Positions 26,477 through 34,880 of a stretch of 64,000 nucleotides of DNA are shown here, piece after piece; the stretch's first letter is position 1, and every line of letters starts with the position of its first letter. This stretch comes from Polaromonas sp. YR568 (GTDB lineage: Bacteria > Pseudomonadota > Gammaproteobacteria > Burkholderiales > Burkholderiaceae_C). Below the pieces are notes generated by a model, which saw only the letters and a list, made by a program, of their open reading frames with translations, did no database searches and was not told the DNA's origin. The position numbers were made by a program, and so were the translations under genes. The stretch covers positions 62,001-126,000 of the forward strand of contig NZ_FPBM01000010.1 in the NCBI RefSeq assembly GCF_900116715.1, read 5' to 3'.

Positions 26477-27445
26477 ATGGCAAACCCCAAAACCCCTCAA
26501 CTGGACAGCCGACAGCTCCAAATCGAGGACACGGACGCATCACCAGCCTGCGTGATGACATTCAATGCCAACGACCCCAGCGGAGCCGGTGGCTTGACAG
26601 CCGATATTGCATCCATCACGTCTGCGGGCGCGCATCCGCTGGCGGTTGTAACAGGCGCTTATGTTCGCGATACGGCCGAGATTTTCGACCACTTTGCCTT
26701 CGATGAAGAAGCTGTAACAGACCAGGCCCGTTCGGCGCTGGAAGACATGCCCGTTGCCGCCATCAAGGTCGGGTTTGTCGGCAGCCCCGAGAACATCTCC
26801 ACCATCGCCGAAATCGCCTCGGATTATGCCGATGTTCCGCTGATCGCTTACATGCCCAATCTCGCATGGTGGGAAGAAAGCGAAATCGACAGTTACCTGG
26901 ACGCCTTTCGCGAATTGATGCTGCCCCAGACCACGGTGTTGGTCGGCAACCACAGCAGCCTGTGGCGCTGGCTCCTGCCGGACTGGCCGGGCGAGCGAAA
27001 CCCCTCAGCCCGCGACATCGCCAAGGCCGCAGCCGACCTGGGCGTGCCTTACACCCTGGTGACCGGCATCCCCATGCCCGACCAGTTCATCGACAACGTG
27101 CTGGCCACCCCGCAAGCGGTGCTTTACAGCGAGAAATTTGAACGCTTTGAGGCCGTGTTCGCGGGCGCCGGCGACACCTTGTCCGCCGCGCTATGCGCTT
27201 TGCTGGCCAACGGCCACGACTTGCAGGCGGCCACCGCTGAAGCCCTGACCTTCCTGGATCACAGTCTGGATGCCGGCTTTCACCCCGGCATGGGCAACAT
27301 CGTGCCCGACCGCCTGTTCTGGGCGCAGGCCGACGTCGACCCTGAAGATGAAACCGGGGAAGATGCGGGCGATGCCAGCGACGACATCGACCTGACGTCC
27401 ACATCCACCCTTGACCTGCCCCCCAATGGAACAACCAAACACTAA
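26477..27445 (+). CDS. thiD: ThiD-like hydroxymethylpyrimidine/phosphomethylpyrimidine kinase, divergent
   Basis: 322 residues of the ribokinase-like fold. The N-terminal [18 protein letters not shown] matches the ThiD substrate-binding DPSGGAG motif, and [17 protein letters not shown] near residue 231 is the anion-hole/catalytic motif. ThiD usually has Cys in this motif (GTGC); here it is Asp, as in most other ribokinase-family enzymes, so the substrate may differ. The last 45 residues are strongly acidic and low in complexity. No other thi gene is nearby. The 3' end overlaps the hemL start. Confidence 0.72.
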   Translation: MANPKTPQLDSRQLQIEDTDASPACVMTFNANDPSGAGGLTADIASITSAGAHPLAVVTGAYVRDTAEIFDHFAFDEEAVTDQARSALEDMPVAAIKVGFVGSPENISTIAEIASDYADVPLIAYMPNLAWWEESEIDSYLDAFRELMLPQTTVLVGNHSSLWRWLLPDWPGERNPSARDIAKAAADLGVPYTLVTGIPMPDQFIDNVLATPQAVLYSEKFERFEAVFAGAGDTLSAALCALLANGHDLQAATAEALTFLDHSLDAGFHPGMGNIVPDRLFWAQADVDPEDETGEDAGDASDDIDLTSTSTLDLPPNGTTKH

Positions 27446-28757
27446 GCCCGCTACCCCGCAGACAGCCTCCCGCAACGACGCCCTCTTTGAACGCGCCAAA
27501 AAACTGATCCCCGGCGGTGTCAACTCCCCGGTCCGGGCCTTCAAGGCCGTCGGCGGCACCCCACGCTTCGTGCAGCGCGCCCAGGGCGCCTACTTCTGGG
27601 ACGCCGACGGCAAACGTTACATCGACTACATCGGCTCCTGGGGCCCCATGATCCTGGGTCACGGTCATCCTGCGGTGCTCGAGGCCGTGCAAAAAGCCGC
27701 CCTGGAAGGTTTTTCCTACGGAGCACCTACCGAACGCGAAGTCGAACTGGCCGAAGAAATCGTGCGCCTGGTGCCTTCGCTTGAGATGGTGCGCCTGGTC
27801 AGCTCCGGCACGGAAGCGGCCATGAGCGCGATCCGTCTGGCGCGCGGCGCCACCGGGCGCAGCAAGATCATCAAATTTGAAGGCTGCTACCACGGCCATG
27901 CCGACGCCCTGCTTGTCAAAGCCGGCTCTGGCCTGGCCACCTTCGGCAACCCGACCAGCGCCGGCGTGCCGCCCGAGGTGGTGCAGCACACCCTGGTGCT
28001 CGAATACAACCATCTTGCCCAGCTCGAAGAGGCCTTTGCGTTGCACGGCAAAGACATCGCCTGCCTGATGATCGAGCCGATCGCCGGCAACATGAATTTT
28101 GTGCGGGCAAGTGTGCCTTTCATGAAACGCTGCCGCGAGCTGTGCACGCAGCATGGCGCTTTGCTGGTGTTTGACGAAGTGATGACGGGGTTCCGCGTGG
28201 CCCTGGGCGGCGCGCAAAGCGTTTATGCCCGCAGCATCCCGGGTTTCAAGCCCGACATGACGGTCATGGGCAAAGTGATTGGCGGCGGCATGCCGCTGGC
28301 GGCCTTTGGCGGCACACGCGCCGTGATGGAGCAACTGGCGCCACTGGGCCCGGTCTACCAGGCCGGCACGCTGTCAGGCAACCCGGTGGCCACGGCTTGC
28401 GGGCTGGCCACCCTGCGGGAAATCGCCAAACCCGGTTTCTACGAAGCGCTGGGCGAACGCACGCGCAGCCTGGTCGCAGGCCTTACGCAGGCAGCCAACA
28501 AAGCGGGCGTTCCGTTTTGCGGTGACAGCGAAGGCGGCATGTTTGGCTTTTTCCTGCTCGGGCAGTTGCCGCAGAACTACGCCACCGTGATGACCACTGA
28601 TAGCCCGGCGTTCAACCGCTTCTTTCACGCGATGCTGGACAGCGGCGTGTACTACGCGCCCGCGCTGTATGAAGCAGCCTTCGTCAGCTCGGCGCACACG
28701 GCGGCGGACATTGAAACCACAGTAGACGCGGCAGCAAAGTTTTTCGCCGCGGCCTGA
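27426..28757 (+). CDS. hemL: Glutamate-1-semialdehyde 2,1-aminomutase
   Basis: Makes 5-aminolevulinate for tetrapyrroles with PLP. The start at ATG 27426 (443 residues) is chosen because the family N-terminus [25 protein letters not shown] follows soon after; an earlier start at 27411 would only add five residues. PLP features: [16 protein letters not shown], the Asp/Glu pocket [11 protein letters not shown], and the Schiff-base Lys in [16 protein letters not shown]. It overlaps the upstream ThiD-like gene by 20 nt and ends before a bidirectional terminator. Confidence 0.94.
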   Translation: MEQPNTKPATPQTASRNDALFERAKKLIPGGVNSPVRAFKAVGGTPRFVQRAQGAYFWDADGKRYIDYIGSWGPMILGHGHPAVLEAVQKAALEGFSYGAPTEREVELAEEIVRLVPSLEMVRLVSSGTEAAMSAIRLARGATGRSKIIKFEGCYHGHADALLVKAGSGLATFGNPTSAGVPPEVVQHTLVLEYNHLAQLEEAFALHGKDIACLMIEPIAGNMNFVRASVPFMKRCRELCTQHGALLVFDEVMTGFRVALGGAQSVYARSIPGFKPDMTVMGKVIGGGMPLAAFGGTRAVMEQLAPLGPVYQAGTLSGNPVATACGLATLREIAKPGFYEALGERTRSLVAGLTQAANKAGVPFCGDSEGGMFGFFLLGQLPQNYATVMTTDSPAFNRFFHAMLDSGVYYAPALYEAAFVSSAHTAADIETTVDAAAKFFAAA

Positions 28758-28788
28758 GTCGGCCGCCCAGCCCTTGGCGGGCGAAGAC

Positions 28789-28814
28789 AAGGCCCGGATG
28801 GAAAACCGGGCCTT
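28789..28814. terminator. Bidirectional terminator between hemL and purH
   Basis: AAGGCCCGG (28789-28797) and CCGGGCCTT (28806-28814) form a perfect 9-bp stem with an 8-nt loop between two convergent genes. T-richness is modest on both sides. Confidence 0.65.
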
Positions 28815-28822
28815 CTCACAAC

Positions 28823-30406
28823 TCAGTGCCGGAAGTGGCGCACCCCGGTCAACACCATCACCACTTCGCGTTCATTCGCAGCGGCGATGACTTCGTCGTC
28901 CCGCATGCTGCCGCCAGGCTGGATCACGCAAGAGGCCCCTGCATCCACCACCACGTCGAGCCCGTCACGGAACGGGAAGAAGGCGTCGCTCGCCACCACC
29001 GAGCCCTGCAATGTCAGCCCCGCATTGGCCGCCTTGATGGAGGCGATGCGGGCGGAGTCGATGCGGCTCATCTGGCCGGCGCCTACGCCCTGCGTCATGC
29101 CGTCGGCGCAGAACACGATGGCGTTGGACTTGACGTATTTGGCGACCTTCCAGGCAAACAGCATGTCGTGAAGCTGCTCTTGGGTGGGTTGCAGCTTGCT
29201 GACGACTTTCAGGTCACCAATAGAGAGTTCATGGTTATCGGCGGTTTGCATCAAGAGGCCCGAACCCACGCGCTTGACGTCCATCAGGTTGCGGCCTTGC
29301 TTCCAGGCAGTGTCGCCGCCGGGCGGCAGGTCGATCTGCAGGATGCGCACATTGACCTTGCTCTTGAAGACTTCCAGCGCTTCAGGCGTGAAGGCCGGGG
29401 CCATCAGCACTTCGACAAACTGCTTTGAAATCTGCTGCGCGGCACGTTCGTCCAGCGGGCAGTTAAGGGCGATGATGCCGCCGAAAGCCGAGGTCGGGTC
29501 GGTCTTGAAGGCCTTGCTGTAGGCCTCCAGGCCGTCCTTGCCCACAGCCACGCCGCAGGGGTTGGCGTGCTTGACGATCACGCAGGCGGCGCCGTCCTTG
29601 ATGAGGTCAAAGCTCTTGACGCATTCCCAGGCAGCATCGGCATCGGCGATGTTGTTGTACGAAAGCTCTTTGCCCTGCAACTGTTTGGCCGTGACCAGCG
29701 AGCCGGGCGCGGGGTACAGGTCGCGGTACAGCGCGGCCTGCTGATGCGAGTTTTCGCCGTAGCGCAGGTCTTGCACCTTGATGAAGCGGCCATTGGCCTG
29801 GCCGGGGAACATGCCATGGCTGCCGTCGGCCTGGATGCCGGAAAGGTAGTCGCTGATCGCGCCGTCGTACTGGCTGATGCGGTTAAACGCCGCCACTGAC
29901 AGCGCAAATTTGGTCTTGTCGGTCAGCTTGCCGCCGGCCTTGAGTTCGGCCAGCACACCTTCGTATTGCGATGCGTCGGTCAGCACGCCCACGTCTTTCC
30001 AGTTCTTGGCGGCAGAGCGCACCATGGCCGGTCCGCCGATGTCGATGTTTTCAATCGCATCTTCCAGCGTGCAGCCGGGCTTGGCCACGGTCGCCTCAAA
30101 CGGGTAGAGATTGACGACCAGCAAATCGATGGTGGCGATGTCGTGTTCTTTGATCGCCGCCATGTGTTCCGGAAAATCGCGGCGGGCCAGCAGGCCGCCG
30201 TGGATCTTGGGGTGCAGGGTCTTGACGCGGCCGTCCAGCATTTCCGGAAAGCCGGTGTGGTCGGCGACTTCGGTTACGGGCAGGCCCGCATCGGCCAGCA
30301 GCTTGGCGGTGCCGCCGGTGGAAAGCAGCTTGATGCCCAGGGCGTGCAGTGCCTGTGCAAATTCGAGGATGCCGGTTTTGTCGGAAACGGAGATCAATGC
30401 ATTCAT
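28823..30406 (-). CDS. purH: Bifunctional AICAR formyltransferase/IMP cyclohydrolase
   Basis: 527 residues, the usual PurH length. The N-terminal IMP cyclohydrolase part begins [22 protein letters not shown] and has the [11 protein letters not shown] and [14 protein letters not shown] motifs; the C-terminal AICAR formyltransferase part shows [12 protein letters not shown] and the ending [15 protein letters not shown]. It catalyses the last two steps of IMP synthesis. It follows fis by 87 nt, giving the order dusB-fis-purH; a joint transcript is likely. Confidence 0.96.
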   Translation of the reverse strand: MNALISVSDKTGILEFAQALHALGIKLLSTGGTAKLLADAGLPVTEVADHTGFPEMLDGRVKTLHPKIHGGLLARRDFPEHMAAIKEHDIATIDLLVVNLYPFEATVAKPGCTLEDAIENIDIGGPAMVRSAAKNWKDVGVLTDASQYEGVLAELKAGGKLTDKTKFALSVAAFNRISQYDGAISDYLSGIQADGSHGMFPGQANGRFIKVQDLRYGENSHQQAALYRDLYPAPGSLVTAKQLQGKELSYNNIADADAAWECVKSFDLIKDGAACVIVKHANPCGVAVGKDGLEAYSKAFKTDPTSAFGGIIALNCPLDERAAQQISKQFVEVLMAPAFTPEALEVFKSKVNVRILQIDLPPGGDTAWKQGRNLMDVKRVGSGLLMQTADNHELSIGDLKVVSKLQPTQEQLHDMLFAWKVAKYVKSNAIVFCADGMTQGVGAGQMSRIDSARIASIKAANAGLTLQGSVVASDAFFPFRDGLDVVVDAGASCVIQPGGSMRDDEVIAAANEREVVMVLTGVRHFRH

Positions 30407-30493
30407 GGTGGTCTTCTCAAAAGGATGTCGGTTCGGGCCGAATGGGATGAGGCCGAACGAGGGGAAACTCTGGCGCCTGTTTTCTGACGGCTG

Positions 30494-30730
30494 TTATTTG
30501 ATGAGCTTGTGCTCAACCAGCTTCTTGCGCAGGGTGTTGCGGTTCAGGCCCAGCCATTCGGCGGCGCGCGACTGGTTGTTTTCGGCGTGCTGCATGACCA
30601 CTTCGAGCAAAGGTTTTTCCACCACCCGGACCATCATGTCGTACATGCCATCAGGCTCAATGCCACGCAGGTCCTTGAAATAACTCTCCAGACTGGCGCG
30701 TACGCACTCTTCAATATGTTTCTTGCTCAT
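30494..30730 (-). CDS. fis: Fis family DNA-binding protein
   Basis: 78 residues; the C-terminal helix-turn-helix NNQSRAAEWLGLNRNTLRKKLVEHKLIK is almost the same as in E. coli Fis. It is about 20 residues shorter than the 98-residue E. coli protein, missing the N-terminal hairpin that contacts Hin/Gin invertases, as is usual in betaproteobacteria. It overlaps the dusB stop by 4 nt (ATGA), as in the classic dusB-fis operon. Confidence 0.93.
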   Translation of the reverse strand: MSKKHIEECVRASLESYFKDLRGIEPDGMYDMMVRVVEKPLLEVVMQHAENNQSRAAEWLGLNRNTLRKKLVEHKLIK

Positions 30731-31800
30731 GCAGCAGCTTCCTCCTCGTTTTTATAGCTGTTCTTTTTTGCCGGGCTGTTTTCGCCGCCCGTCTCTTCAG
30801 CACCGGCCGGTATGCGGTCCATATGCTCGCCCAATTCCTGAAAAAACGCGCTCACCGCCTGCAGTTGCGCATCGCAGTCTTCCAGCAGATTCATACGCGC
30901 GCGAAAGGCTTCGCCACCGGGCAGTGTTTTGACGTACCAGCCGATGTGCTTGCGCGCCGTGCGCACGCCGGTGAATTCACCGTAGAGCGTGTAGTGGTCG
31001 CGCAAATGGTCGACCAGCAGCCGCTCAACTTCAGCCACCAGCGGCGGCGCCAGGTGCGCGCCGGTGGCCAGGAAATGCGCGACCTCACGAAATATCCAGG
31101 GCCGGCCTTGCGCCGCGCGGCCAATCATCACGGCGTCGGCGCCGGTGTAAGCCAGCACGTCACGGGCCCTTTCTGGGCTGCTGATGTCGCCGTTGGCCAC
31201 CACCGGAATACGCAGCGCGGCCTTGACGGCGGCAATCGTGTCGTACTCGGCCGCGCCCTTGTAGCCCTGCTCGCGCGTGCGGCCGTGCACGGTAATCATT
31301 TGCACGCCGGCGCTTTCGGCAGCGCGGGCAATCGTCAGTGCGTTCTTTTCAGCCTGGCACCAGCCGGTGCGCATCTTGAGCGTGACGGGAACCTTGTGCG
31401 GTGCACAAGCGGCCACCACGGCTTCCACGATCTGCAGCGCCAGGGTTTCGTCCTGCATCAGCGCCGAGCCGGCCCATTTGTTGCAAACCTTCTTGGCCGG
31501 GCAGCCCATGTTGATGTCGATGATCTGCGCGCCGCGGTCAATGTTGTAGGCCGCGGCGTCGGCCATCATCTGCGCATCGGTGCCGGCGATCTGCACGGCA
31601 ATCGGCGCGTCCTCGCCTTCATGGTTAGCGCGGCGCGAAGTCTTCAGGCTGTCCCACAAATCGCGGCGCGATGTCACCATCTCGCTGACCGCATAACCCG
31701 CGCCCAGTTTTTTGCTGAGCTGGCGAAACGGCCGGTCTGTCACGCCGGCCATGGGCGCGACAAACAGGTTGTTTGCCAAAGCGTAGGGGCCGATGTTCAT
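30727..31800 (-). CDS. dusB: tRNA-dihydrouridine synthase B
   Basis: FMN-dependent reduction of uridine in the tRNA D-loop. The start at ATG 31800 (357 residues, MNIGPYALANNLFVAPMAGVTDRPFRQ) matches the family; the upstream extension of the frame runs into the promoter. The FMN/active-site region reads DINMGCPAKKVCNKWAGSAL with the catalytic Cys, and RTREQGYKG and GDISSPERA follow. It overlaps fis by 4 nt. Confidence 0.94.
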   Translation of the reverse strand: MNIGPYALANNLFVAPMAGVTDRPFRQLSKKLGAGYAVSEMVTSRRDLWDSLKTSRRANHEGEDAPIAVQIAGTDAQMMADAAAYNIDRGAQIIDINMGCPAKKVCNKWAGSALMQDETLALQIVEAVVAACAPHKVPVTLKMRTGWCQAEKNALTIARAAESAGVQMITVHGRTREQGYKGAAEYDTIAAVKAALRIPVVANGDISSPERARDVLAYTGADAVMIGRAAQGRPWIFREVAHFLATGAHLAPPLVAEVERLLVDHLRDHYTLYGEFTGVRTARKHIGWYVKTLPGGEAFRARMNLLEDCDAQLQAVSAFFQELGEHMDRIPAGAEETGGENSPAKKNSYKNEEEAAA

Positions 31801-31840
31801 GGAAAAGGGAGTGCTGCCGGTTGCTGAAAAAGGAGGCACG

Positions 31841-31846
31841 ATTGTA
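31841..31846 (-). promoter_or_regulatory. Candidate -10 box for dusB-fis-purH
   Basis: TACAAT on the minus strand, about 40 nt upstream of the dusB ATG. A GCTGAA/TTCAGC palindrome (about 31850-31864) lies immediately behind it, where the -35 would be; no good -35 match is visible, so an activator or Fis autoregulation is possible. Confidence 0.35.
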
Positions 31847-31943
31847 CCTGCTGAAAATTTCAGCAATTGAAAATTGCACACGGAGTTGTAAGCGTCTTCC
31901 TGACACAACAGCCGCCCCGGCCTGCCTATACTCGAATGCATAT

Positions 31944-32426
31944 ATGCCAGCCTGGATTCAACACCTGATCGAAATTTTGGCCCTGCCCGAATACGGCCTG
32001 AGCACGGTCTTTGTGGTGTCCTTCATTTCGGCCACGCTGCTGCCGCTGGGCTCGGAGCCCGTGGTCTTTGGCCTTGTCAAACTCAACCCTGCGATGTTCT
32101 GGCCGGCTGTGCTGGTGGCTACGGCCGGCAACACGCTGGGCGGCGCGCTGGACTGGTGGATGGGCTACGGCGCCCACAAGGTGGTCGACAAATACCAGCA
32201 TTCGTCACACCATGGCCACGCCATCCGCTGGCTGGAAAAGCTAGGCCCCAAAGCCTGCCTGCTGGCCTGGTTGCCGATAGTGGGTGATCCCCTGTGCGCG
32301 GTAGCGGGCTGGCTCAAGTTTCCGTTCTGGCCTTGCCTGGCTTACATGGCGATCGGGAAATTTCTGCGCTACTTTCTGATGACGGGGAGCCTGATCTGGG
32401 CCTTTCCGGGTGTCGTCACCGGATAA
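31944..32426 (+). CDS. YqaA/DedA-like small membrane protein
   Basis: 160 residues with about four hydrophobic segments. VSFISATLLPLGSEPVVFGLV and ATAGNTLGGALDWWMGY match the YqaA branch of the VTT/DedA-like (SNARE-associated) superfamily, whose members are thought to move lipids or ions across the membrane. ATG 31944 is chosen because the frame upstream crosses the dusB promoter. TATACT at 31927-31932 could be its -10, which would leave a very short leader. It converges on the pseudouridine-synthase-like gene 13 bp away. Confidence 0.8.
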   Translation: MPAWIQHLIEILALPEYGLSTVFVVSFISATLLPLGSEPVVFGLVKLNPAMFWPAVLVATAGNTLGGALDWWMGYGAHKVVDKYQHSSHHGHAIRWLEKLGPKACLLAWLPIVGDPLCAVAGWLKFPFWPCLAYMAIGKFLRYFLMTGSLIWAFPGVVTG

Positions 32427-32439
32427 GCCCGCATCAAGA

Positions 32440-33177
32440 TCAGAAGCGTTCGTGCGGCAGCAAATAGCGCCACTGCCCCGGCGGCAGCTGGCTCATCGCC
32501 ACACGCCCAATGCGCAAGCGCTTCATGCCGTTCACCTGTAAACCCACGCTCTCGCACATGTAGGCGATCTGGCCCGGCACCTCGCCCTTGAGGGCAAACC
32601 GCAGGCGGGTTTCGTTTTGCCAGCTGACCTTGGCCGGCGGCAGCAACGCGCCCTGGTAGGTGAAGCCGTGGTCCACGCGGTTCAACCGGTCCAGGCCGCC
32701 GGGCTTGATGGCGCCGCTGACATCGACAACCACTTCATGCTCCATCACACGGGCGTCTTCGCGCAGCTTGCGTGTTACGCGCCAGTCCTGCGTCAGCACG
32801 ACCAGGCCACTGGCCGGTGTGGCCAGGGGTGTCACCAACTCGACAGTCGAGAAATGTTTTTTGAGCGGCCGGATACCCGAGCGGTCGTCAGGCGACTGCG
32901 TAGCGGCTGACAGCAAGGGCGCCAGCGATTCGGCCGCGCCGTCAGCCCCCGCCACATAACCCGCGGGTTTGTGCAGCAGCAAGGTCACCGGCGTCAGCGC
33001 CAGCAGGCTGGCGTTTTTGTCGAGCGCTATGGCCTGGTCCAGCACGCGGAACTGCGGCTCTTCCACCGTGACGCCGTCGACCGTGACCCAGCCGCCTTCG
33101 ATGTACTGCTCGGCCTCGCGGCGTGAACAGGACAGCATTTCGGCCAGGCGTTTGGCCAGGCGCACAGGTTCTGTCAT
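32440..33177 (-). CDS. RsuA/RluF-type pseudouridine synthase homologue lacking the catalytic Asp
   Basis: 245 residues. An N-terminal S4 RNA-binding domain (RLAEMLSCSRREAEQYIEGG, VTVDG) is followed by a pseudouridine synthase fold beginning LLLHKPAGYV. In active enzymes the motif reads like GRLDxDTxGLLLLT. Here the same place reads TPLATPASGLVVLT (116-129), so the catalytic aspartate is Ala119 and the preceding Arg is also absent. It may be an RNA-binding protein without isomerase activity. The DNA was checked and the Ala codon is clear. The 3' end is 13 bp from the convergent YqaA-like gene. Confidence 0.82.
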   Translation of the reverse strand: MTEPVRLAKRLAEMLSCSRREAEQYIEGGWVTVDGVTVEEPQFRVLDQAIALDKNASLLALTPVTLLLHKPAGYVAGADGAAESLAPLLSAATQSPDDRSGIRPLKKHFSTVELVTPLATPASGLVVLTQDWRVTRKLREDARVMEHEVVVDVSGAIKPGGLDRLNRVDHGFTYQGALLPPAKVSWQNETRLRFALKGEVPGQIAYMCESVGLQVNGMKRLRIGRVAMSQLPPGQWRYLLPHERF

Positions 33178-33200
33178 CGCGGCGGGGTCTTCAGGGCCGA

Positions 33201-33557
33201 CTAGTCTTGCGCCGCAACCACGCCGATTTCGACGTGGTACTTGGCCGCCGCCAGGCGCGGGCTCATGACCGTGGCACGCGCGGGCGTGGCGCCGGGCACC
33301 ACCCAGGCTTCCCAGGCGCGGTTCATTTCGCCGAAGGTATCCATGTCGGTCAGCCAGATGGTGGCGCTCAGCAGACGCGACTTGTCGCTGCCGGCCGCCG
33401 CCAGCAGGCGGTCGATATTGGCCAGGATGCTGCGGGTCTGTTCGTACACGCCGGGGCCGGCATCGTCACCGGCCACCTGGCCTGCGAGGTAAACGGTTTT
33501 GTTGTGAACAACGGCCTGGGACATGCGCGGGCCGGTTTCAATGCGCTGGATGGACAT
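33201..33557 (-). CDS. RidA family protein (reactive enamine/imine deaminase-like)
   Basis: 118 residues from ATG 33557 (MSIQRIETGPRMSQAVVHN); the frame extends upstream but the family starts here. The fold motifs TVYLAGQVAGD, QTRSILANIDRLLAAAGSDKS and the C-terminal PARATVMSPRLA with the substrate-binding Arg are present. The C-terminus lacks the standard VEIEAIA ending and reads YHVEIGVVAAQD, typical of a Rid subgroup rather than RidA itself. Upstream of it lies an extragenic repeat, then ychF. Confidence 0.88.
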   Translation of the reverse strand: MSIQRIETGPRMSQAVVHNKTVYLAGQVAGDDAGPGVYEQTRSILANIDRLLAAAGSDKSRLLSATIWLTDMDTFGEMNRAWEAWVVPGATPARATVMSPRLAAAKYHVEIGVVAAQD

Positions 33558-33701
33558 GGTGTGCTCTTTCAAAGCGAGTGTTTCAAGGGGATGGCCTGCC
33601 TTGGCAAGCCGTTTGGCCAAGCTTACAGGTTCGATCGTGCAATCTACACGGTCCTATCAAGTGCCGCCGTCGAACCGGCTAAGCCGGGCGACAAGCGGCG
33701 T

Positions 33702-33755
33702 CCCCTGCAAGGGGAGAATGGGCTACACGCAGTGAGCCCAGACAGGGGTGTCCCC
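33702..33755. repeat. Extragenic structured repeat, copy A
   Basis: Three hairpins in a row: CCCCT-GCA-AGGGG (33702-33714); TGGGC (33719-33723) pairing with GCCCA (33736-33740) around the loop TACACGCAGTGA; and GGGG-TGT-CCCC (33745-33755). A second copy (43396-43446) has the same loop and the same spacing, but a different stem sequence. It lies in the 200-bp gap between the ychF stop and the RidA gene. Confidence 0.75.
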
Positions 33756-33757
33756 AT

Positions 33758-34849
33758 TCAGCTGCTGAACAGGAAGTTCATGACGTCGCCATCCTTGACG
33801 ACGTATTCCTTGCCTTCACTGCGCATCTTGCCCGCATCCTTGGCGCCCTGCTCGCCCTTGAAGCTGATGTAGTCGCCAAACGCGATGGTCTGCGCGCGGA
33901 TATAGCCTTTTTCGAAATCGGTGTGGATCACGCCGGCCGCCTGCGGGCCGGTGTCGCCCACATGAATGGTCCAGGCGCGCACTTCTTTCACACCGGCTGT
34001 GAAGTAGGTTTGCAGGCCCAGCAGCTTGTAGGCCGCGATGATCAGGCGATTAAGGCCCGGCTCGTCCTGGCCGATTTCGGCGAGGAACATCTTTTTATCT
34101 TCTTCGTCCATGTCGGCCATTTCGGCCTCCATCTTGGCGCAGATCGCCACCACAGGCGCCTTCTGGGCGTCGGCATAGGCTTTGAGGCGGTCCAGCAGCG
34201 GGTTGTTGTCAAACCCGTCTTCGGCCACGTTGGCCACAAACATGGCCGGCTTGGCCGTGATCAGGAAAAACTGCTTGAGCAGCGGCAGGTCTTCCTTGCT
34301 GAAATCCAGGGTGCGCACCGGTTTGCCTTCATTGAGCGCAGCCTGGCATTTTTCGAGGATGACGACGAGCTTGGCGGACTCCTTGTCGCCGGAACGCGCG
34401 ACCTTGGTCACGCGCTGCAGGGCTTTTTCAACGGCGGCGAGGTCGGCGAGGCATAGCTCGGTCTGGATGACTTCGATGTCGGAAATCGGGTCGACCTTGC
34501 CGGCGACGTGAATCACGTTGTCGTCTTCAAAGCAGCGCACCACATTGATGGTGGCGTCGGTTTCGCGGATATGGGCCAGGAATTTGTTGCCCAGGCCCTC
34601 GCCCGTGCTGGCGCCCGCCACCAGGCCGGCAATGTCCACAAACTCGACGATGGCCGGAACAATGCGTTCGGGCTTGACGATTTCGGCCAATTGGGCCAAT
34701 CTCGGATCGGGCACTTCGACAACGCCGACATTCGGCTCAATCGTGCAAAAGGGGTAGTTTTCAGCCGCAATCCCCGCTTTGGTCAACGCATTGAACAGGG
34801 TGGATTTTCCGACGTTAGGCAAGCCTACAATGCCGCACTTCAAACTCAT
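33758..34849 (-). CDS. ychF: YchF (Obg-like ATPase, redox-regulated)
   Basis: 363 residues. The P-loop [14 protein letters not shown] is at residues 8-21. [20 protein letters not shown] and [21 protein letters not shown] follow, and the C-terminal TGS domain holds [13 protein letters not shown]. YchF family proteins prefer ATP over GTP and associate with ribosomes and the stress response. Its ATG overlaps, head to head, the alternative start of the divergent receptor gene, so the promoters must interleave. Confidence 0.95.
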   Translation of the reverse strand: MSLKCGIVGLPNVGKSTLFNALTKAGIAAENYPFCTIEPNVGVVEVPDPRLAQLAEIVKPERIVPAIVEFVDIAGLVAGASTGEGLGNKFLAHIRETDATINVVRCFEDDNVIHVAGKVDPISDIEVIQTELCLADLAAVEKALQRVTKVARSGDKESAKLVVILEKCQAALNEGKPVRTLDFSKEDLPLLKQFFLITAKPAMFVANVAEDGFDNNPLLDRLKAYADAQKAPVVAICAKMEAEMADMDEEDKKMFLAEIGQDEPGLNRLIIAAYKLLGLQTYFTAGVKEVRAWTIHVGDTGPQAAGVIHTDFEKGYIRAQTIAFGDYISFKGEQGAKDAGKMRSEGKEYVVKDGDVMNFLFSS

Positions 34850-34880
34850 GACAAACCTTCAAAAACAGGCTGAGAAGTGT

